64,000 nucleotides of DNA. It comes from Anaerolineaceae bacterium (GTDB lineage Bacteria > Chloroflexota > Anaerolineae > Aggregatilineales > Phototrophicaceae). Every line of letters starts with the position of its first letter. Within the stretch, counting starts at the first letter, position 1. Shown one piece after another: positions 34,578 to 43,559 of this stretch. The notes under the pieces were generated by a model. That model did not search any database. It was given only the letters and a program-made list of their open reading frames with translations, and had not been told where the DNA came from. The stretch lies in NCBI GenBank assembly GCA_002702065.1, contig NZXX01000010.1:97342-161341 (forward strand), given 5' to 3'. The translations under genes and the position numbers were made by a program.

Positions 34578-35390
34578 ATGAAGGTTATGTCTGATCTGAA
34601 GAAACGCGTTGTTGTTTTGCTGCTTCTGCTGCTGACGTTTATGCTCATCGTGGCTGTCAGTGTGAGCGCAGCGCCAGCCGAACAATGGTGGCGCAATCGT
34701 GACCCGGAAATCAATGTGCGAACCGGCTTTACGGATATACCGGACAACACGGGCAGCGTGATGTTCAATCCCATTGATGAAAATCAATCAACCCGCGTGG
34801 AGTTCGTCGTCGAGAATCGGGGCAGGGGTACACTGACCATTGGCAATGTAACCGTCCCCAATGGTTTCACGGTGGCGTCGATCTCCAGAACATCGCTTCA
34901 GCAAAATGCGATCGGGCGGATTTCGGTGCTCTGTAACCCCGGCGTTCCAGGGACGTTTAGCGGCCAAATGGTTATCGTAAACAACGATCCTGACGAGAAT
35001 CCCTATAACTTCACCATCACCTGCGTGGTGAGTGAGGCGACCCCACCGGCCCCGCCAGACATGGCCGTGTTCAATGAAGCAAATGGATCGCTCATCCCGG
35101 ATAATACGGGCAGCGTCAGTGTGAGCACCAATCAGGGTCAGTACATCGAAATCGAAATCTCGATTCACAATGAAGGCGGGGGCAACCTGAGCGTATCCGA
35201 GCCGACCGTCCCCGCTGGTTTTCGGTTTGACGACCTGACGGGCTGCGTCGGGCCTGGGGGCAGCTATCGCATCTGCTTTATTACCTGTACCGCGAACACC
35301 GCCGGGACGTTCAGCGGGGAGGTGTCCTTCCCCAATAACGATCCTGACGAAAACCCGTATAACTTCAATGTCACCTGCACGGTCAATTAG
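34578..35390 (+). CDS. Secreted protein with two choice-of-anchor-D-like beta domains
   Basis: This is a 270-residue exported protein. The hydrophobic segment KRVVVLLLLLLTFMLIVAVS ending SAA acts as a signal peptide. Two immunoglobulin-like repeats follow (about residues 47-150 and 163-270). Each opens IPDNTGSV and ends with a GTFSG strand and NNDPDENPYNF followed by a Cys-containing strand. This is the pattern of choice-of-anchor-D / ASPM-SPD-2-Hydin-like domains, which serve as spacers or adhesion modules on the surface. ATG 34578 is chosen because TTTGGAG lies before it. No enzymatic site is visible. Confidence 0.8.
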   Translation: MKVMSDLKKRVVVLLLLLLTFMLIVAVSVSAAPAEQWWRNRDPEINVRTGFTDIPDNTGSVMFNPIDENQSTRVEFVVENRGRGTLTIGNVTVPNGFTVASISRTSLQQNAIGRISVLCNPGVPGTFSGQMVIVNNDPDENPYNFTITCVVSEATPPAPPDMAVFNEANGSLIPDNTGSVSVSTNQGQYIEIEISIHNEGGGNLSVSEPTVPAGFRFDDLTGCVGPGGSYRICFITCTANTAGTFSGEVSFPNNDPDENPYNFNVTCTVN

Positions 35391-35771
35391 GCAGGGCGCA
35401 ATGGGTTGCAGTCCAGCCTGAATATGAAATAGCGGCTGTTGTGACACAGAAGCCGGTTGGGTCGATCAACGATCTCTCTGCTTTGCAGGAGCAGCGCCCC
35501 GAAATCATTGGGTGCTGCTCCATGTGACGATAACCCTGCCTCAAGTGTGTTCGCTTGCCTTTGTCCGCTTGGCTATCCGGGCAGTCGGCCACCGCTCGAC
35601 ACGTGTCTTCATCATGACTGTTTCATCCGATAAATTGCCCGGTGGGATGGCGCACTGGCCCTCCCCTGCAATTCTGGACAATTGTCGGACGCAGCGGACA
35701 TAGTCGGCAACTTGTCATCTGAGGCCCGACGCGTTACCATGTTGTCGGCATATCGCATGATGAAGTCAACC
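35391..35771. other. 381-base gap with a strong hairpin
   Basis: No supported gene. The clearest structure is GGAGCAGCGCCC (35488-35499) pairing with GGGTGCTGCTCC (35510-35521) through 12 pairs, one of them G-T, with a 10-nt loop and no T tract. The 3' part contains in-frame but unsupported upstream starts (from TTG 35682) for the NanE gene. It could hold its promoter and leader. Confidence 0.5.
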
Positions 35772-36458
35772 ATGTCCTTCGATCAGGCCCTGCATGATCA
35801 ACTCCACCACCAACTGATTGTTTCCGTCCAGGCTGACCAGGGCGATCCTATGGATGACCCGCACATACTGGCGGCCATGGCGCAGGCGGTGGTACAGGGT
35901 GGGGCGGTGGCGCTGCGGGCAGGTGGGCCGGCCAATATCCGCGCCATGCGGCAGGTTGTCGACGTGCCGTTGATCGGCCTGTGGAAAGTGGATTATCCGG
36001 ATTCGCCGGTATACATCACACCGACGATGACGGAAGCCCGGCAAATCGTTGAAGCCGGATGCAGCATTCTGGCGGTGGATGGCACCAGCCAACCACGCCC
36101 GGCGGGGGAATCACTCGAAGCATACCTGAAGGCGCTCCAATCAGCGTTCGACGTGCCGGTTATGGCGGATGTCTCTACGCTGGATGAAGGTCTGCGGGCG
36201 GCGGACCTGGGGGCTGATCTGGTGGCGACGACGCTGTCTGGTTATACACCTTACAGCAGCCGGCTTGAGGGCCCAAACTTTCAACTGGTCGCGGATCTGG
36301 CAGCCCGGTTGACGATTCCGGTGGTGGCTGAGGGTCGTATTCGAACGCCTGCCGACGTTCGCCAGATGCTCGACAGTGGCGCATTTGCCGTCGTCGTGGG
36401 GTCCATCATAACCCGCCCGGCTGTGATCACCCGCTATTTTTTAAACGGGATGCCGTGA
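35772..36458 (+). CDS. nanE: N-acetylmannosamine-6-phosphate 2-epimerase
   Basis: This is a 228-residue TIM-barrel enzyme, the usual length for NanE, converting ManNAc-6-P to GlcNAc-6-P. Landmarks are HHQLIVSVQADQGDPMDDP, the barrel strand VPLIGLWKVDYPDSPVYITP with the Lys, AGCSILAVDGTSQPRP, MADVSTLDEGLRAADLGAD, TLSGYTPYS, and the phosphate loop VAEGRIRTPADVRQML and AVVVGSIITRP. ATG 35772 is chosen by length and homology although its ribosome site is weak. No nanA or nanK genes are near. It could feed amino sugars for the polysaccharide cluster or salvage them. Confidence 0.9.
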   Translation: MSFDQALHDQLHHQLIVSVQADQGDPMDDPHILAAMAQAVVQGGAVALRAGGPANIRAMRQVVDVPLIGLWKVDYPDSPVYITPTMTEARQIVEAGCSILAVDGTSQPRPAGESLEAYLKALQSAFDVPVMADVSTLDEGLRAADLGADLVATTLSGYTPYSSRLEGPNFQLVADLAARLTIPVVAEGRIRTPADVRQMLDSGAFAVVVGSIITRPAVITRYFLNGMP

Positions 36459-36564
36459 TTTGGACTTGTAACAATATCTTTTTTGTTAGAAACTCTTTGC
36501 TGGTCAACAATACAATCTGTACGCACGCCACGCGCGAAGTGAACCGTTCCATTCAGGAGTAATC

Positions 36565-38292
36565 ATGACTACCGAAGCAAAGCTCATCTCACCCTATGGA
36601 GGGAAGCTGGTCAACCTGCTTGCGCCCTCCGAGGAACTCGAGGACTTAAAAGCCTACGCGGCCAAGCTGCCATCCCTTCAGCTTTCTGATCGTGCCATCT
36701 GTGATCTCGAACTGCTGGCAATTGGTGGTTTTTCACCGCTCGATGGCTTCATGCGCCAGGCCGATTACCAGCGCGTGCTGGATGAAATGCGGCTGGTGGA
36801 TGGCACGCTGTTCTCGATGCCCATCACGCTGCCGGTAGATGAGGATGCTCCGGTCAAACTCGACCAGGACGTTGTGCTGCGTGACCGCAAGAACAATGTT
36901 CTGGCGATCATGACGGTTGAGGAAATCTACCCCTGGGACCGCGACGAAGCGGCGATCAAGGTTTTTGGCTCGCTTGACCCGCGTCACCCGCTGGTCGCGG
37001 AAATGCACCGCTGGGGTACCCGCAACATTGCCGGGAAGCTGCGTGTGCTGCAACTGCCGCTGCATTACGATTTCAAGGCGCTGCGCCGCACCCCGCTCGA
37101 AACCCGCGCCCTGCTGGAAGAATATGGTTATCCTGATGTGGTCGCGTTCCAGACACGCAACCCACTGCACCGCGCCCATGAAGAACTGACCAAGCGCGCG
37201 ACCCAGGAGGTCGACGGTGTGCTGCTGCTGCATCCGGTAGTGGGCATGACCCGACCGGGCGATGTCGATCATTTCACCCGTGTGCGGGCGTACCGGGCGT
37301 TGGTCGATAATTATTATGACTCGAATCGCATTCTGCTGTCGCTGCTGCCGCTGGCGATGCGCATGGGTGGCCCGCGTGAAGCCGTCTGGCACGCGATCAT
37401 CCGCCGCAACTTTGGTGCCAATCACATTATCATTGGGCGTGACCATGCGGGACCGGGCAACGACTCGCAGGGGAAACCGTTCTATGGCCCCTACGATGCG
37501 CAGGAGTTGGTTCAGCAGTACGAAAGCGAGATCGGCGTCAAAGCAGTGCCATTCCGCCAGCTGGTCTACCTGACTGAAGAGCAGCGTTATGAAGAAGTCG
37601 ACAAGGTGCCTGCGGGCACGGCGACGGCCAATATCTCCGGTACGCAGGTGCGTGAAGAATATCTGAGCAACGGCAAGCAGCTGCCGGATTGGTTCACCCG
37701 CCCGGAAGTCGCCGAAATCCTCAGCGAAGCCTATCCGCCGCGCCACCGGCAGGGGGCTTGCATCTGGTTTACCGGCCTCAGCGGGGCGGGCAAATCCACC
37801 ACCGCCGATGTGCTGACCGTGATGCTGCTGGAACATGGGCGGCAGGTGACCATCCTCGATGGCGATATTGTTCGTACCCATCTATCCAAAGGGTTGGGCT
37901 TCAGCAAGGAAGACCGCGACATCAATATCCGGCGCATCGGTTTTGTGGCGGCGGAAATCGTGCGGCATGGCGGCATCGTGATCTGCGCGGCTGTCAGCCC
38001 GTACCGTGCCACCCGTAACGATGTGCGCAATCTGGTCGGCGATGGCTTCATCGAGGTTTTTGTCGATACGCCGCTGGAAGTGTGCGAGGCCCGTGATACC
38101 AAGGGCATGTACGCGAAAGCTCGCGCTGGCGAGATCAAGGACTTTACCGGCATTGACGACCCCTACGAGGCGCCGCTCAACCCTGAGCTGACGCTGTCGA
38201 CGGTGGGCGTCACACCGGAAGACAACGCGGCCAAGGTCGTGGAGTTTCTGCTCAAGAGTGGGTTGATCCAGCCGGATCACGCTTACGCCTGA
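36565..38292 (+). CDS. Bifunctional sulfate adenylyltransferase / adenylylsulfate kinase
   Basis: This 575-residue fusion makes PAPS from sulfate and ATP in two steps. Residues 1-390 are ATP sulfurylase, with the active-site motifs QTRNPLHRAHEE (196-207) and GRDHAGPG (291-298). Residues 396-570 are APS kinase, with the P-loop GLSGAGKS (404-411), then DGDIVRTHLSKGLGFSKEDR and a FVDTPLEVCEARDTKGMY segment. Nothing for sulfate reduction (APS or PAPS reductase, sulfite reductase) is nearby. A sulfotransferase lies in the polysaccharide cluster 5 kb downstream, so supplying PAPS for sulfation is likely (inference). A terminator follows directly. Confidence 0.95.
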   Translation: MTTEAKLISPYGGKLVNLLAPSEELEDLKAYAAKLPSLQLSDRAICDLELLAIGGFSPLDGFMRQADYQRVLDEMRLVDGTLFSMPITLPVDEDAPVKLDQDVVLRDRKNNVLAIMTVEEIYPWDRDEAAIKVFGSLDPRHPLVAEMHRWGTRNIAGKLRVLQLPLHYDFKALRRTPLETRALLEEYGYPDVVAFQTRNPLHRAHEELTKRATQEVDGVLLLHPVVGMTRPGDVDHFTRVRAYRALVDNYYDSNRILLSLLPLAMRMGGPREAVWHAIIRRNFGANHIIIGRDHAGPGNDSQGKPFYGPYDAQELVQQYESEIGVKAVPFRQLVYLTEEQRYEEVDKVPAGTATANISGTQVREEYLSNGKQLPDWFTRPEVAEILSEAYPPRHRQGACIWFTGLSGAGKSTTADVLTVMLLEHGRQVTILDGDIVRTHLSKGLGFSKEDRDINIRRIGFVAAEIVRHGGIVICAAVSPYRATRNDVRNLVGDGFIEVFVDTPLEVCEARDTKGMYAKARAGEIKDFTGIDDPYEAPLNPELTLSTVGVTPEDNAAKVVEFLLKSGLIQPDHAYA

Positions 38293-38316
38293 TCGAAACT
38301 GAATGAAACAAGACCG

Positions 38317-38349
38317 CAGGAGGGGGCGCAGGCTCCCTCCTGTTTTTTT
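38317..38349 (+). terminator. Terminator after sat-cysC
   Basis: CAGGAGGG (38317-38324) pairs with CCCTCCTG (38335-38342), followed by seven T. It overlaps the 3' end of the convergent oxidoreductase gene. Confidence 0.88.
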
Positions 38350-40531
38350 ATGCTTCTAGTTGCGCGTAGAACGCGGCCAGGTCTACGGCGACCGGTTGTC
38401 CACTGTGGATACTCTCGACTGCCGCAAAGGTCGCCAGGTGGGTGGCGATGATCTCATCCAGGGGGATGGGCGACTCTTTGCCAGCCTGGACCGCCGCCAC
38501 CAGCGCTTCCCATTGTTCGTGATGGCCTTTACTGGTGCGCAGACGCTGCCGGGTCTGGTTGCGTTTGCCGTTGTGCACCAGCTCCAGCGTTTGGAAGTTA
38601 TCCAGTGTTGCGACTTTGCTGTCGCCGATTACTTCGATTCGTTCCTTCCCAAACGCGCTGTCACCCCCGGCGGCATACATGACGGTTCCGACTGAACCAT
38701 CGCTGAAGTTAATGGTGATTATCACCTCGTCATCAATCAGCCCTTGCTCGGTTCGGGCGGCGGTGGCGTAAACGCGTGTTGGCTGTGCGCCAGTCAGATA
38801 TTGCAGCAGGTCGATAAAGTGGCATGCTTCACCGATGATGCGTCCGCCACCTTCTTCGGCAGACTGAGTCCAGTGGGTGGCCGGAATCGCGCCCGCGTTC
38901 ACCCGGTAGGTGGCGATCAGTGGTTTGCTGTGTCCCTTCAGAAAATCGACCATTGCCTGTACCAGTGGGGCAAAGCGCCGGTTGAAACCAACCACCAGCC
39001 GCCGCCCTGTCTGCTGCTGGGTACGGGTAATCGCGGCCAGTTCGTCAATATTCAGTGCCAGCGGTTTTTCAACGAATACGTCTTTTCCGGCCTGCATCGC
39101 CGCAATCGCTTGCTGAGCATGTAGATTGTGGCGAGTGGCAATCGCCAGCCAGTTGATCTGCGCGTCTTTGAGCAGTTCGTCAACTTCAGCGGCGCAGTAG
39201 GCAAAGCCATAGCGCTGACCACTCGTCTGGGCGTTCAGACCGGAACCGGAGACGATGCCGGTGAGGTGCAGGCCGGGGATTTGCTGCATGGCAGGCAGTA
39301 GGGTTGCCTGTACAAAGTTGCCTGCGCCCACCATGCCGACCCGTATCGTGTCCTCGGCGATGTGTGAAGCGGCTGCCGGGTGCAGCGGGATGCGGCGGGG
39401 CAGGTCACGTTTCTGGTCGTAGCTGAGCAGGACACCCAGGAAAGGCTCGCCGGTTTTGCCGGTAATCACGTCGTATGCCTGCACGGCGTCGTCAATCGGG
39501 AAACGATGCGTGATCAACGGTTCGACGTCAATTTTGCCGTCTGCCAGTAACTGGACAAAGGCTTCCATATTGCGTTGTTCGGTCCAGCGGACGTAGCCGT
39601 AGGGGTAGTCGTGGCCGCGTTCTTCGTAATCCGGGTCATAGCGCCCCGGCCCATACGACCGGCTGAGGCGAAAATCCAGCTCTTTTTCGTAGTAGACTTT
39701 GCGGGGAATCTCCAGCCCGACCGCGCCAACGGCGACCACGATGCCGCGATCCCGGCAGATGTCGCCTGCCAGAACTACCGGGTCGCTGCTGCGGGTATCG
39801 GCGGTGATGAGGACCGCATCGCAGCCATGCTGGTTGCTGAATGCGCTGGCCTGTTGGCGCGCCGAGTCATTGACACAAGCCGCATCGGCGCCCATCTGCT
39901 TTGCCAGTTCGACACGGGCCGGGTTCAGGTCGATGCCGATGACGGTGCAGCCTGCCGCTTTCAACAGCATAACCGTAAGCTGCCCCAGCAGACCCAGCCC
40001 GATCACCGCAACTCGGCTGCCCAGCACCACCTCAGACTGGCGCACGCCTTGCAGCGCGATGGCCCCCAGCGTGGTGAATGCCCCGGCTTCATAACTGACT
40101 TGCTCCGGCATTTTGACGGCGAGATTGCGCGGGATATAGGTCATTTCGGCATGGCTGGCAAAGCCGCCGCCCGCACAGGCTACCCGGTCGCCAACGCGGT
40201 AATCCGTCGCCTCGCTGCCCACTTCAACTACCTCACCGGCGATGCTGTAACCCAGCGCCAGCGGTTGGCTCAGGCGGTTGCGTACCGCGTCGAAGGTGTT
40301 GATCAGCCCATCGCGCTGCGCTTTGTCGATGACCTGCTTGACCAGATCGGGTCGGGCTTGTGCCTTTTGAATGAGATTTTTCTCGGCAAAATCGACCACC
40401 ATACGCTCTGTACCAGCCGATACCAGACTGGCCCCGGTGCGCACCAGAATGCCGCCGGGTCGAAGCACGGGTGGTGGAACATCGGCCACCACCAGTTCAC
40501 CGCTCTCGAAGGATTGAATAACCTGTTTCAT
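38348..40531 (-). CDS. Bi-domain oxidoreductase: zinc-alcohol-dehydrogenase-like plus Gfo/Idh/MocA
   Basis: This is a 727-residue fusion. The first 370 residues are MDR/alcohol-dehydrogenase-like: VLRPGGILVRTGASLVSAGTER, GYSIAGEVVEVG, and the Rossmann motif VAVIGLGLLGQLTVMLLK. The second part, from about residue 395, is Gfo/Idh/MocA: IRVGMVGAGNFVQATLLPAM, VFVEKPLALNIDELA, GGRIIGEACHFIDLLQYL. Such fusions are recurrent in polysaccharide biosynthesis clusters and probably modify a sugar or nucleotide sugar, though no reaction is proven. The ATG at 40531 is used; a longer frame to 40639 is unlikely. It is divergent from the polysaccharide genes at 40716. Confidence 0.88.
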   Translation of the reverse strand: MKQVIQSFESGELVVADVPPPVLRPGGILVRTGASLVSAGTERMVVDFAEKNLIQKAQARPDLVKQVIDKAQRDGLINTFDAVRNRLSQPLALGYSIAGEVVEVGSEATDYRVGDRVACAGGGFASHAEMTYIPRNLAVKMPEQVSYEAGAFTTLGAIALQGVRQSEVVLGSRVAVIGLGLLGQLTVMLLKAAGCTVIGIDLNPARVELAKQMGADAACVNDSARQQASAFSNQHGCDAVLITADTRSSDPVVLAGDICRDRGIVVAVGAVGLEIPRKVYYEKELDFRLSRSYGPGRYDPDYEERGHDYPYGYVRWTEQRNMEAFVQLLADGKIDVEPLITHRFPIDDAVQAYDVITGKTGEPFLGVLLSYDQKRDLPRRIPLHPAAASHIAEDTIRVGMVGAGNFVQATLLPAMQQIPGLHLTGIVSGSGLNAQTSGQRYGFAYCAAEVDELLKDAQINWLAIATRHNLHAQQAIAAMQAGKDVFVEKPLALNIDELAAITRTQQQTGRRLVVGFNRRFAPLVQAMVDFLKGHSKPLIATYRVNAGAIPATHWTQSAEEGGGRIIGEACHFIDLLQYLTGAQPTRVYATAARTEQGLIDDEVIITINFSDGSVGTVMYAAGGDSAFGKERIEVIGDSKVATLDNFQTLELVHNGKRNQTRQRLRTSKGHHEQWEALVAAVQAGKESPIPLDEIIATHLATFAAVESIHSGQPVAVDLAAFYAQLEA

Positions 40532-40715
40532 GGGCCTGATCTCGTTCGTGATAAACTTCTCTATCAGCATAGCACAGGGTAATGCCTGGCGAGAAATGGA
40601 TTGCTCAACACACCCCAGGGCACAAATCAGTAGGTTCAACCTTAACTGGTATTGCGCTGAAACCCGACTATACTGATACTAGCTTGACCAAAAATGAAAA
40701 GTATAAAGCAAAGTC

Positions 40716-42218
40716 ATGAGTAATCGCTTTGCCTTCACTATCCTGGTTTTACTAACCACAGCCCTTGTCACCGGACTGCTTGCCAGCGCCGATAACTCTG
40801 CCGTCATCCTCCTGTTGATTATCGGGGCGATCCTGTTTGGTTATCTGTGTGTGCGGGACCCGATCTATTCGCTGGCCTTTGTCATCATCGCCGCGCCGTT
40901 ATATCAGTACCGCTTTGATCTCCCACTCATACCGGTTCATCTCACAGTGCACCGGCTGTTTCTCGGCGTCACGGTTGCCAGCCTGGTATTCAGCCTCATT
41001 CGACAGCGCTCCGGCACCTCGCCGGATGGGAACCGCAAGCCTGATATCATATTGATCTTTCTTTTATTCTGGCTTGTTCTGGAACTGGTCGCAACCGGGC
41101 GCAGCAATTATACGGCGGGTATCAACCGGCTGTTCCCACGGCTGGTGAACATGTCGACGGCGTTTCTTGTCTTTATCATTGTGCGCGATCGTCGCACATT
41201 GGTGATTGGTGTGAGTGCGCTCCTGATCAGTGCAGTCATTCCTATGGCAGTCGGCCTGTGGCAGGTAGAGTCCTGGCTGCTGACTGGTGAATTTCCTGGT
41301 ATTCCGTTTCAGGAATTTCTTGAAAGTAATCTGCGTGTGTTCTCGCAGGCATACAAAGGCTCGCAGGCCACATCTATTGGCGGTCTGGCCGTGCCACGCT
41401 TCGCTTCGGTGCTGGTTGATACCAACTATTTCGGCCTGTTTCTCAGCATCATCTGCCTGGTATCCGTCGGTGTGCTCGACAGTACACTGATCAAGACTCG
41501 GTTGCAGCGAGTCGGGGTACAGGCGCTCGTGGTTCTCAGCGTGATTCTCATGCTGTTGACCCTTTCTCGCAGCAGCCTGATCGGGTTGATTGTGGGCTGG
41601 GGCATTTATTTTCTTTTCCGGCAATCATTCAACCTGAAGAATCTGTTCCGTCTGGCGGTCGCTCTGGGGCTGGTATGGCTGGCGCTTTCGACGCTGTTTA
41701 CTCAGTTTGATCTGACACCTCAGCAATTGGTTTCATCGCGCTTTGATAGTTCACAACTCAACCGCAGTTCCGATGCCCGTGCGGCGCTGCTAGAGCCCGC
41801 GCTGGATGCATTCGCGACCAACCCGTTGTTTGGCATTGGCGCATCCAATATTCTGAGCTATGGGTTGGCAGACACCTCCCATACCACACCTTTCACCATT
41901 CTGGCGGAGTATGGTCTGGTTGGGTTCATCAGTTTCTACAGCTTCATTCTGGCACTTCTGTGGCGGTTGCAGCAGCATTGGAAGCGGCAGCACGACGCTA
42001 TCGCGTTGAGTTTGTTTGCCGTTCTGATCAGCCTGCAACTGGCATCGCTCTTTTATGACCACTTTCTCACGCTCGAAACCAATTGGGTGGTGATGGGTTT
42101 GTCGCTGGCACTCATCAGAGTAAGGATGACGGAGGAACCAGCCCCGGACCACTCACCCGATCATGCACAGACTTTAACCAGCTCTCGCATGTTTGGCTCC
42201 TTTAACAGCCATACTTAA
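40716..42218 (+). CDS. O-antigen ligase / polysaccharide polymerase-like membrane protein (first)
   Basis: This is a 500-residue protein with about 12 hydrophobic segments and a large extracytoplasmic loop near residues 330-390, the topology of Wzy/WaaL. The loop contains RSSDARAALLEPALDAFATNPLFGIGASN, where the family's R...NPLFGxG motif (O-antigen ligase domain PF04932) is visible. It should join repeat units of the polysaccharide or transfer them to an acceptor. It heads the gene run up to 50.6 kb, and the flippase gene follows 40 bases later. Confidence 0.88.
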   Translation: MSNRFAFTILVLLTTALVTGLLASADNSAVILLLIIGAILFGYLCVRDPIYSLAFVIIAAPLYQYRFDLPLIPVHLTVHRLFLGVTVASLVFSLIRQRSGTSPDGNRKPDIILIFLLFWLVLELVATGRSNYTAGINRLFPRLVNMSTAFLVFIIVRDRRTLVIGVSALLISAVIPMAVGLWQVESWLLTGEFPGIPFQEFLESNLRVFSQAYKGSQATSIGGLAVPRFASVLVDTNYFGLFLSIICLVSVGVLDSTLIKTRLQRVGVQALVVLSVILMLLTLSRSSLIGLIVGWGIYFLFRQSFNLKNLFRLAVALGLVWLALSTLFTQFDLTPQQLVSSRFDSSQLNRSSDARAALLEPALDAFATNPLFGIGASNILSYGLADTSHTTPFTILAEYGLVGFISFYSFILALLWRLQQHWKRQHDAIALSLFAVLISLQLASLFYDHFLTLETNWVVMGLSLALIRVRMTEEPAPDHSPDHAQTLTSSRMFGSFNSHT

Positions 42219-42257
42219 TGCAGACTGCTGATTCCTGAGCCGCTAAGCCACGTATCG

Positions 42258-43559
42258 ATGAAAGAAACCTTCAAGAAAGCCGCTGTAGCTTTTAGTCTTC
42301 AGATTTTTGGCGCGAGCCTGTCCTTTTTCTTTAGCTTCGTGATGGCCCGTATGTTAGGGGCTGAAGATGTGGGTATCTATCTGGAGGTTTTTAACCTTGC
42401 GTTTCTGGCGGCTTTGGCTGGCCGCATCGGGCTTGACAATGTCATTTTGCGGTTTGGGGCCGCTTCTGTAGAAGCAGGCAACTATCAGGAAGCTGCTGGC
42501 CTGTATCGCAAGAGTCGCCAAATCATTGGCTGGGGCGCAGGCTTATTATCGTTGGGTTTGTTCCTGCTTGCGCCCTGGATTGCAGGCACACTTTTTTCCA
42601 AGCCGGAGATGGCCCTTCCTTTACGGCTTATGGCGCTCAGTGTCCTGCCGTTCGCATTGCTCGTCCTATACACTCAGATGTTAAGAAGTATCAATGAAGT
42701 GCGTTCCAGCGTTTTCCTCATTAACGTGAGCCCGACGATCGGAAGCCTGATCCTTCTTTTCATCTTGGCGCCTGCCTACGCCGTCAACGGTGCTGTGATC
42801 GCCTATACGGGCGGTATGGTGCTTTCTCTGATAGCGGGTGTCTGGCTCTGGCGGAAAGCCGCACCGCATATTCGGCAGTTGGATGGGAGTTACGATACCC
42901 GCCGCATCCTTTCGACCAGTTTGCCGATGTTCTGGATTGCGCTCATGAGTCTGCTGATGAACCGGGCGGATATTCTGATCATGAGTTCAATGGTAGACAG
43001 CGCATCGATTGGTATATATGGCACGGCAAAACGAACAGCCTTGCTCATGGCCCTTCTGTTGACAGCCGTAAACAGTGCGGTAGCGCCGCGTTTTGCGGCC
43101 TTGTACAGCCAGCAAGACATCGAATCCCTGTCACGTCTGGCCCGGCTAACCTCAGCCCTGTTGGCTTTGGGTGCACTACCTGTGTTGCTGGCCTTCCTCC
43201 TGTTCGCGGAACCGGTAATGGCGATCTTTGGTTCAGAGTTTACGGCTGGGGCACCCATTCTCAGCATTATTGCAATCGGGCAGTATCTCAATGTCGCCAC
43301 CGGGTCTGTCGGCTTCCTGCTTATGATGACAGGGCATGAAAAATTGCTGAGGAATATTCTGTTGTTGTCTATGCTGATCAATCTGCTGTTGCTGTATGTG
43401 CTTATTCCGCCTTATGGTGTTATAGGTGCTGCTGTTGCTTCGATGATCGGGACAGGATTGCTCAACGTTTTTTCGGCGATTGCTGTTTATCGGAAGTTGT
43501 CCATTAATCTCATTCCTTTACCGGATAGGTTGTTGATGCGATGGAATTCACCACATTAG
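42258..43559 (+). CDS. Wzx-like oligosaccharide flippase
   Basis: This is a 433-residue protein with about 12 membrane segments and the MATE/MVF-like fold of polysaccharide exporters. It begins KKAAVAFSLQIFGASLSFFFSFVMARMLGAEDVGIYL, typical of the family, and ends in helices with LINLLLLYVLIPPYGVIGAAVASM. It should move lipid-linked repeat units across the membrane. It overlaps the sulfotransferase gene by 19 bases, so the two are translationally coupled. Confidence 0.92.
   Translation: MKETFKKAAVAFSLQIFGASLSFFFSFVMARMLGAEDVGIYLEVFNLAFLAALAGRIGLDNVILRFGAASVEAGNYQEAAGLYRKSRQIIGWGAGLLSLGLFLLAPWIAGTLFSKPEMALPLRLMALSVLPFALLVLYTQMLRSINEVRSSVFLINVSPTIGSLILLFILAPAYAVNGAVIAYTGGMVLSLIAGVWLWRKAAPHIRQLDGSYDTRRILSTSLPMFWIALMSLLMNRADILIMSSMVDSASIGIYGTAKRTALLMALLLTAVNSAVAPRFAALYSQQDIESLSRLARLTSALLALGALPVLLAFLLFAEPVMAIFGSEFTAGAPILSIIAIGQYLNVATGSVGFLLMMTGHEKLLRNILLLSMLINLLLLYVLIPPYGVIGAAVASMIGTGLLNVFSAIAVYRKLSINLIPLPDRLLMRWNSPH

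Noticed and set aside
36459..36564. Possible riboswitch upstream of sat-cysC
   Set aside because: The 106-base AT-rich leader has no conserved riboswitch core that I recognise and no terminator-like stem.
40532..40639. Upstream extension of the bi-domain oxidoreductase
   Set aside because: The extra 36 residues are not part of the alcohol-dehydrogenase fold, and the Met at 40531 gives the usual family N terminus.
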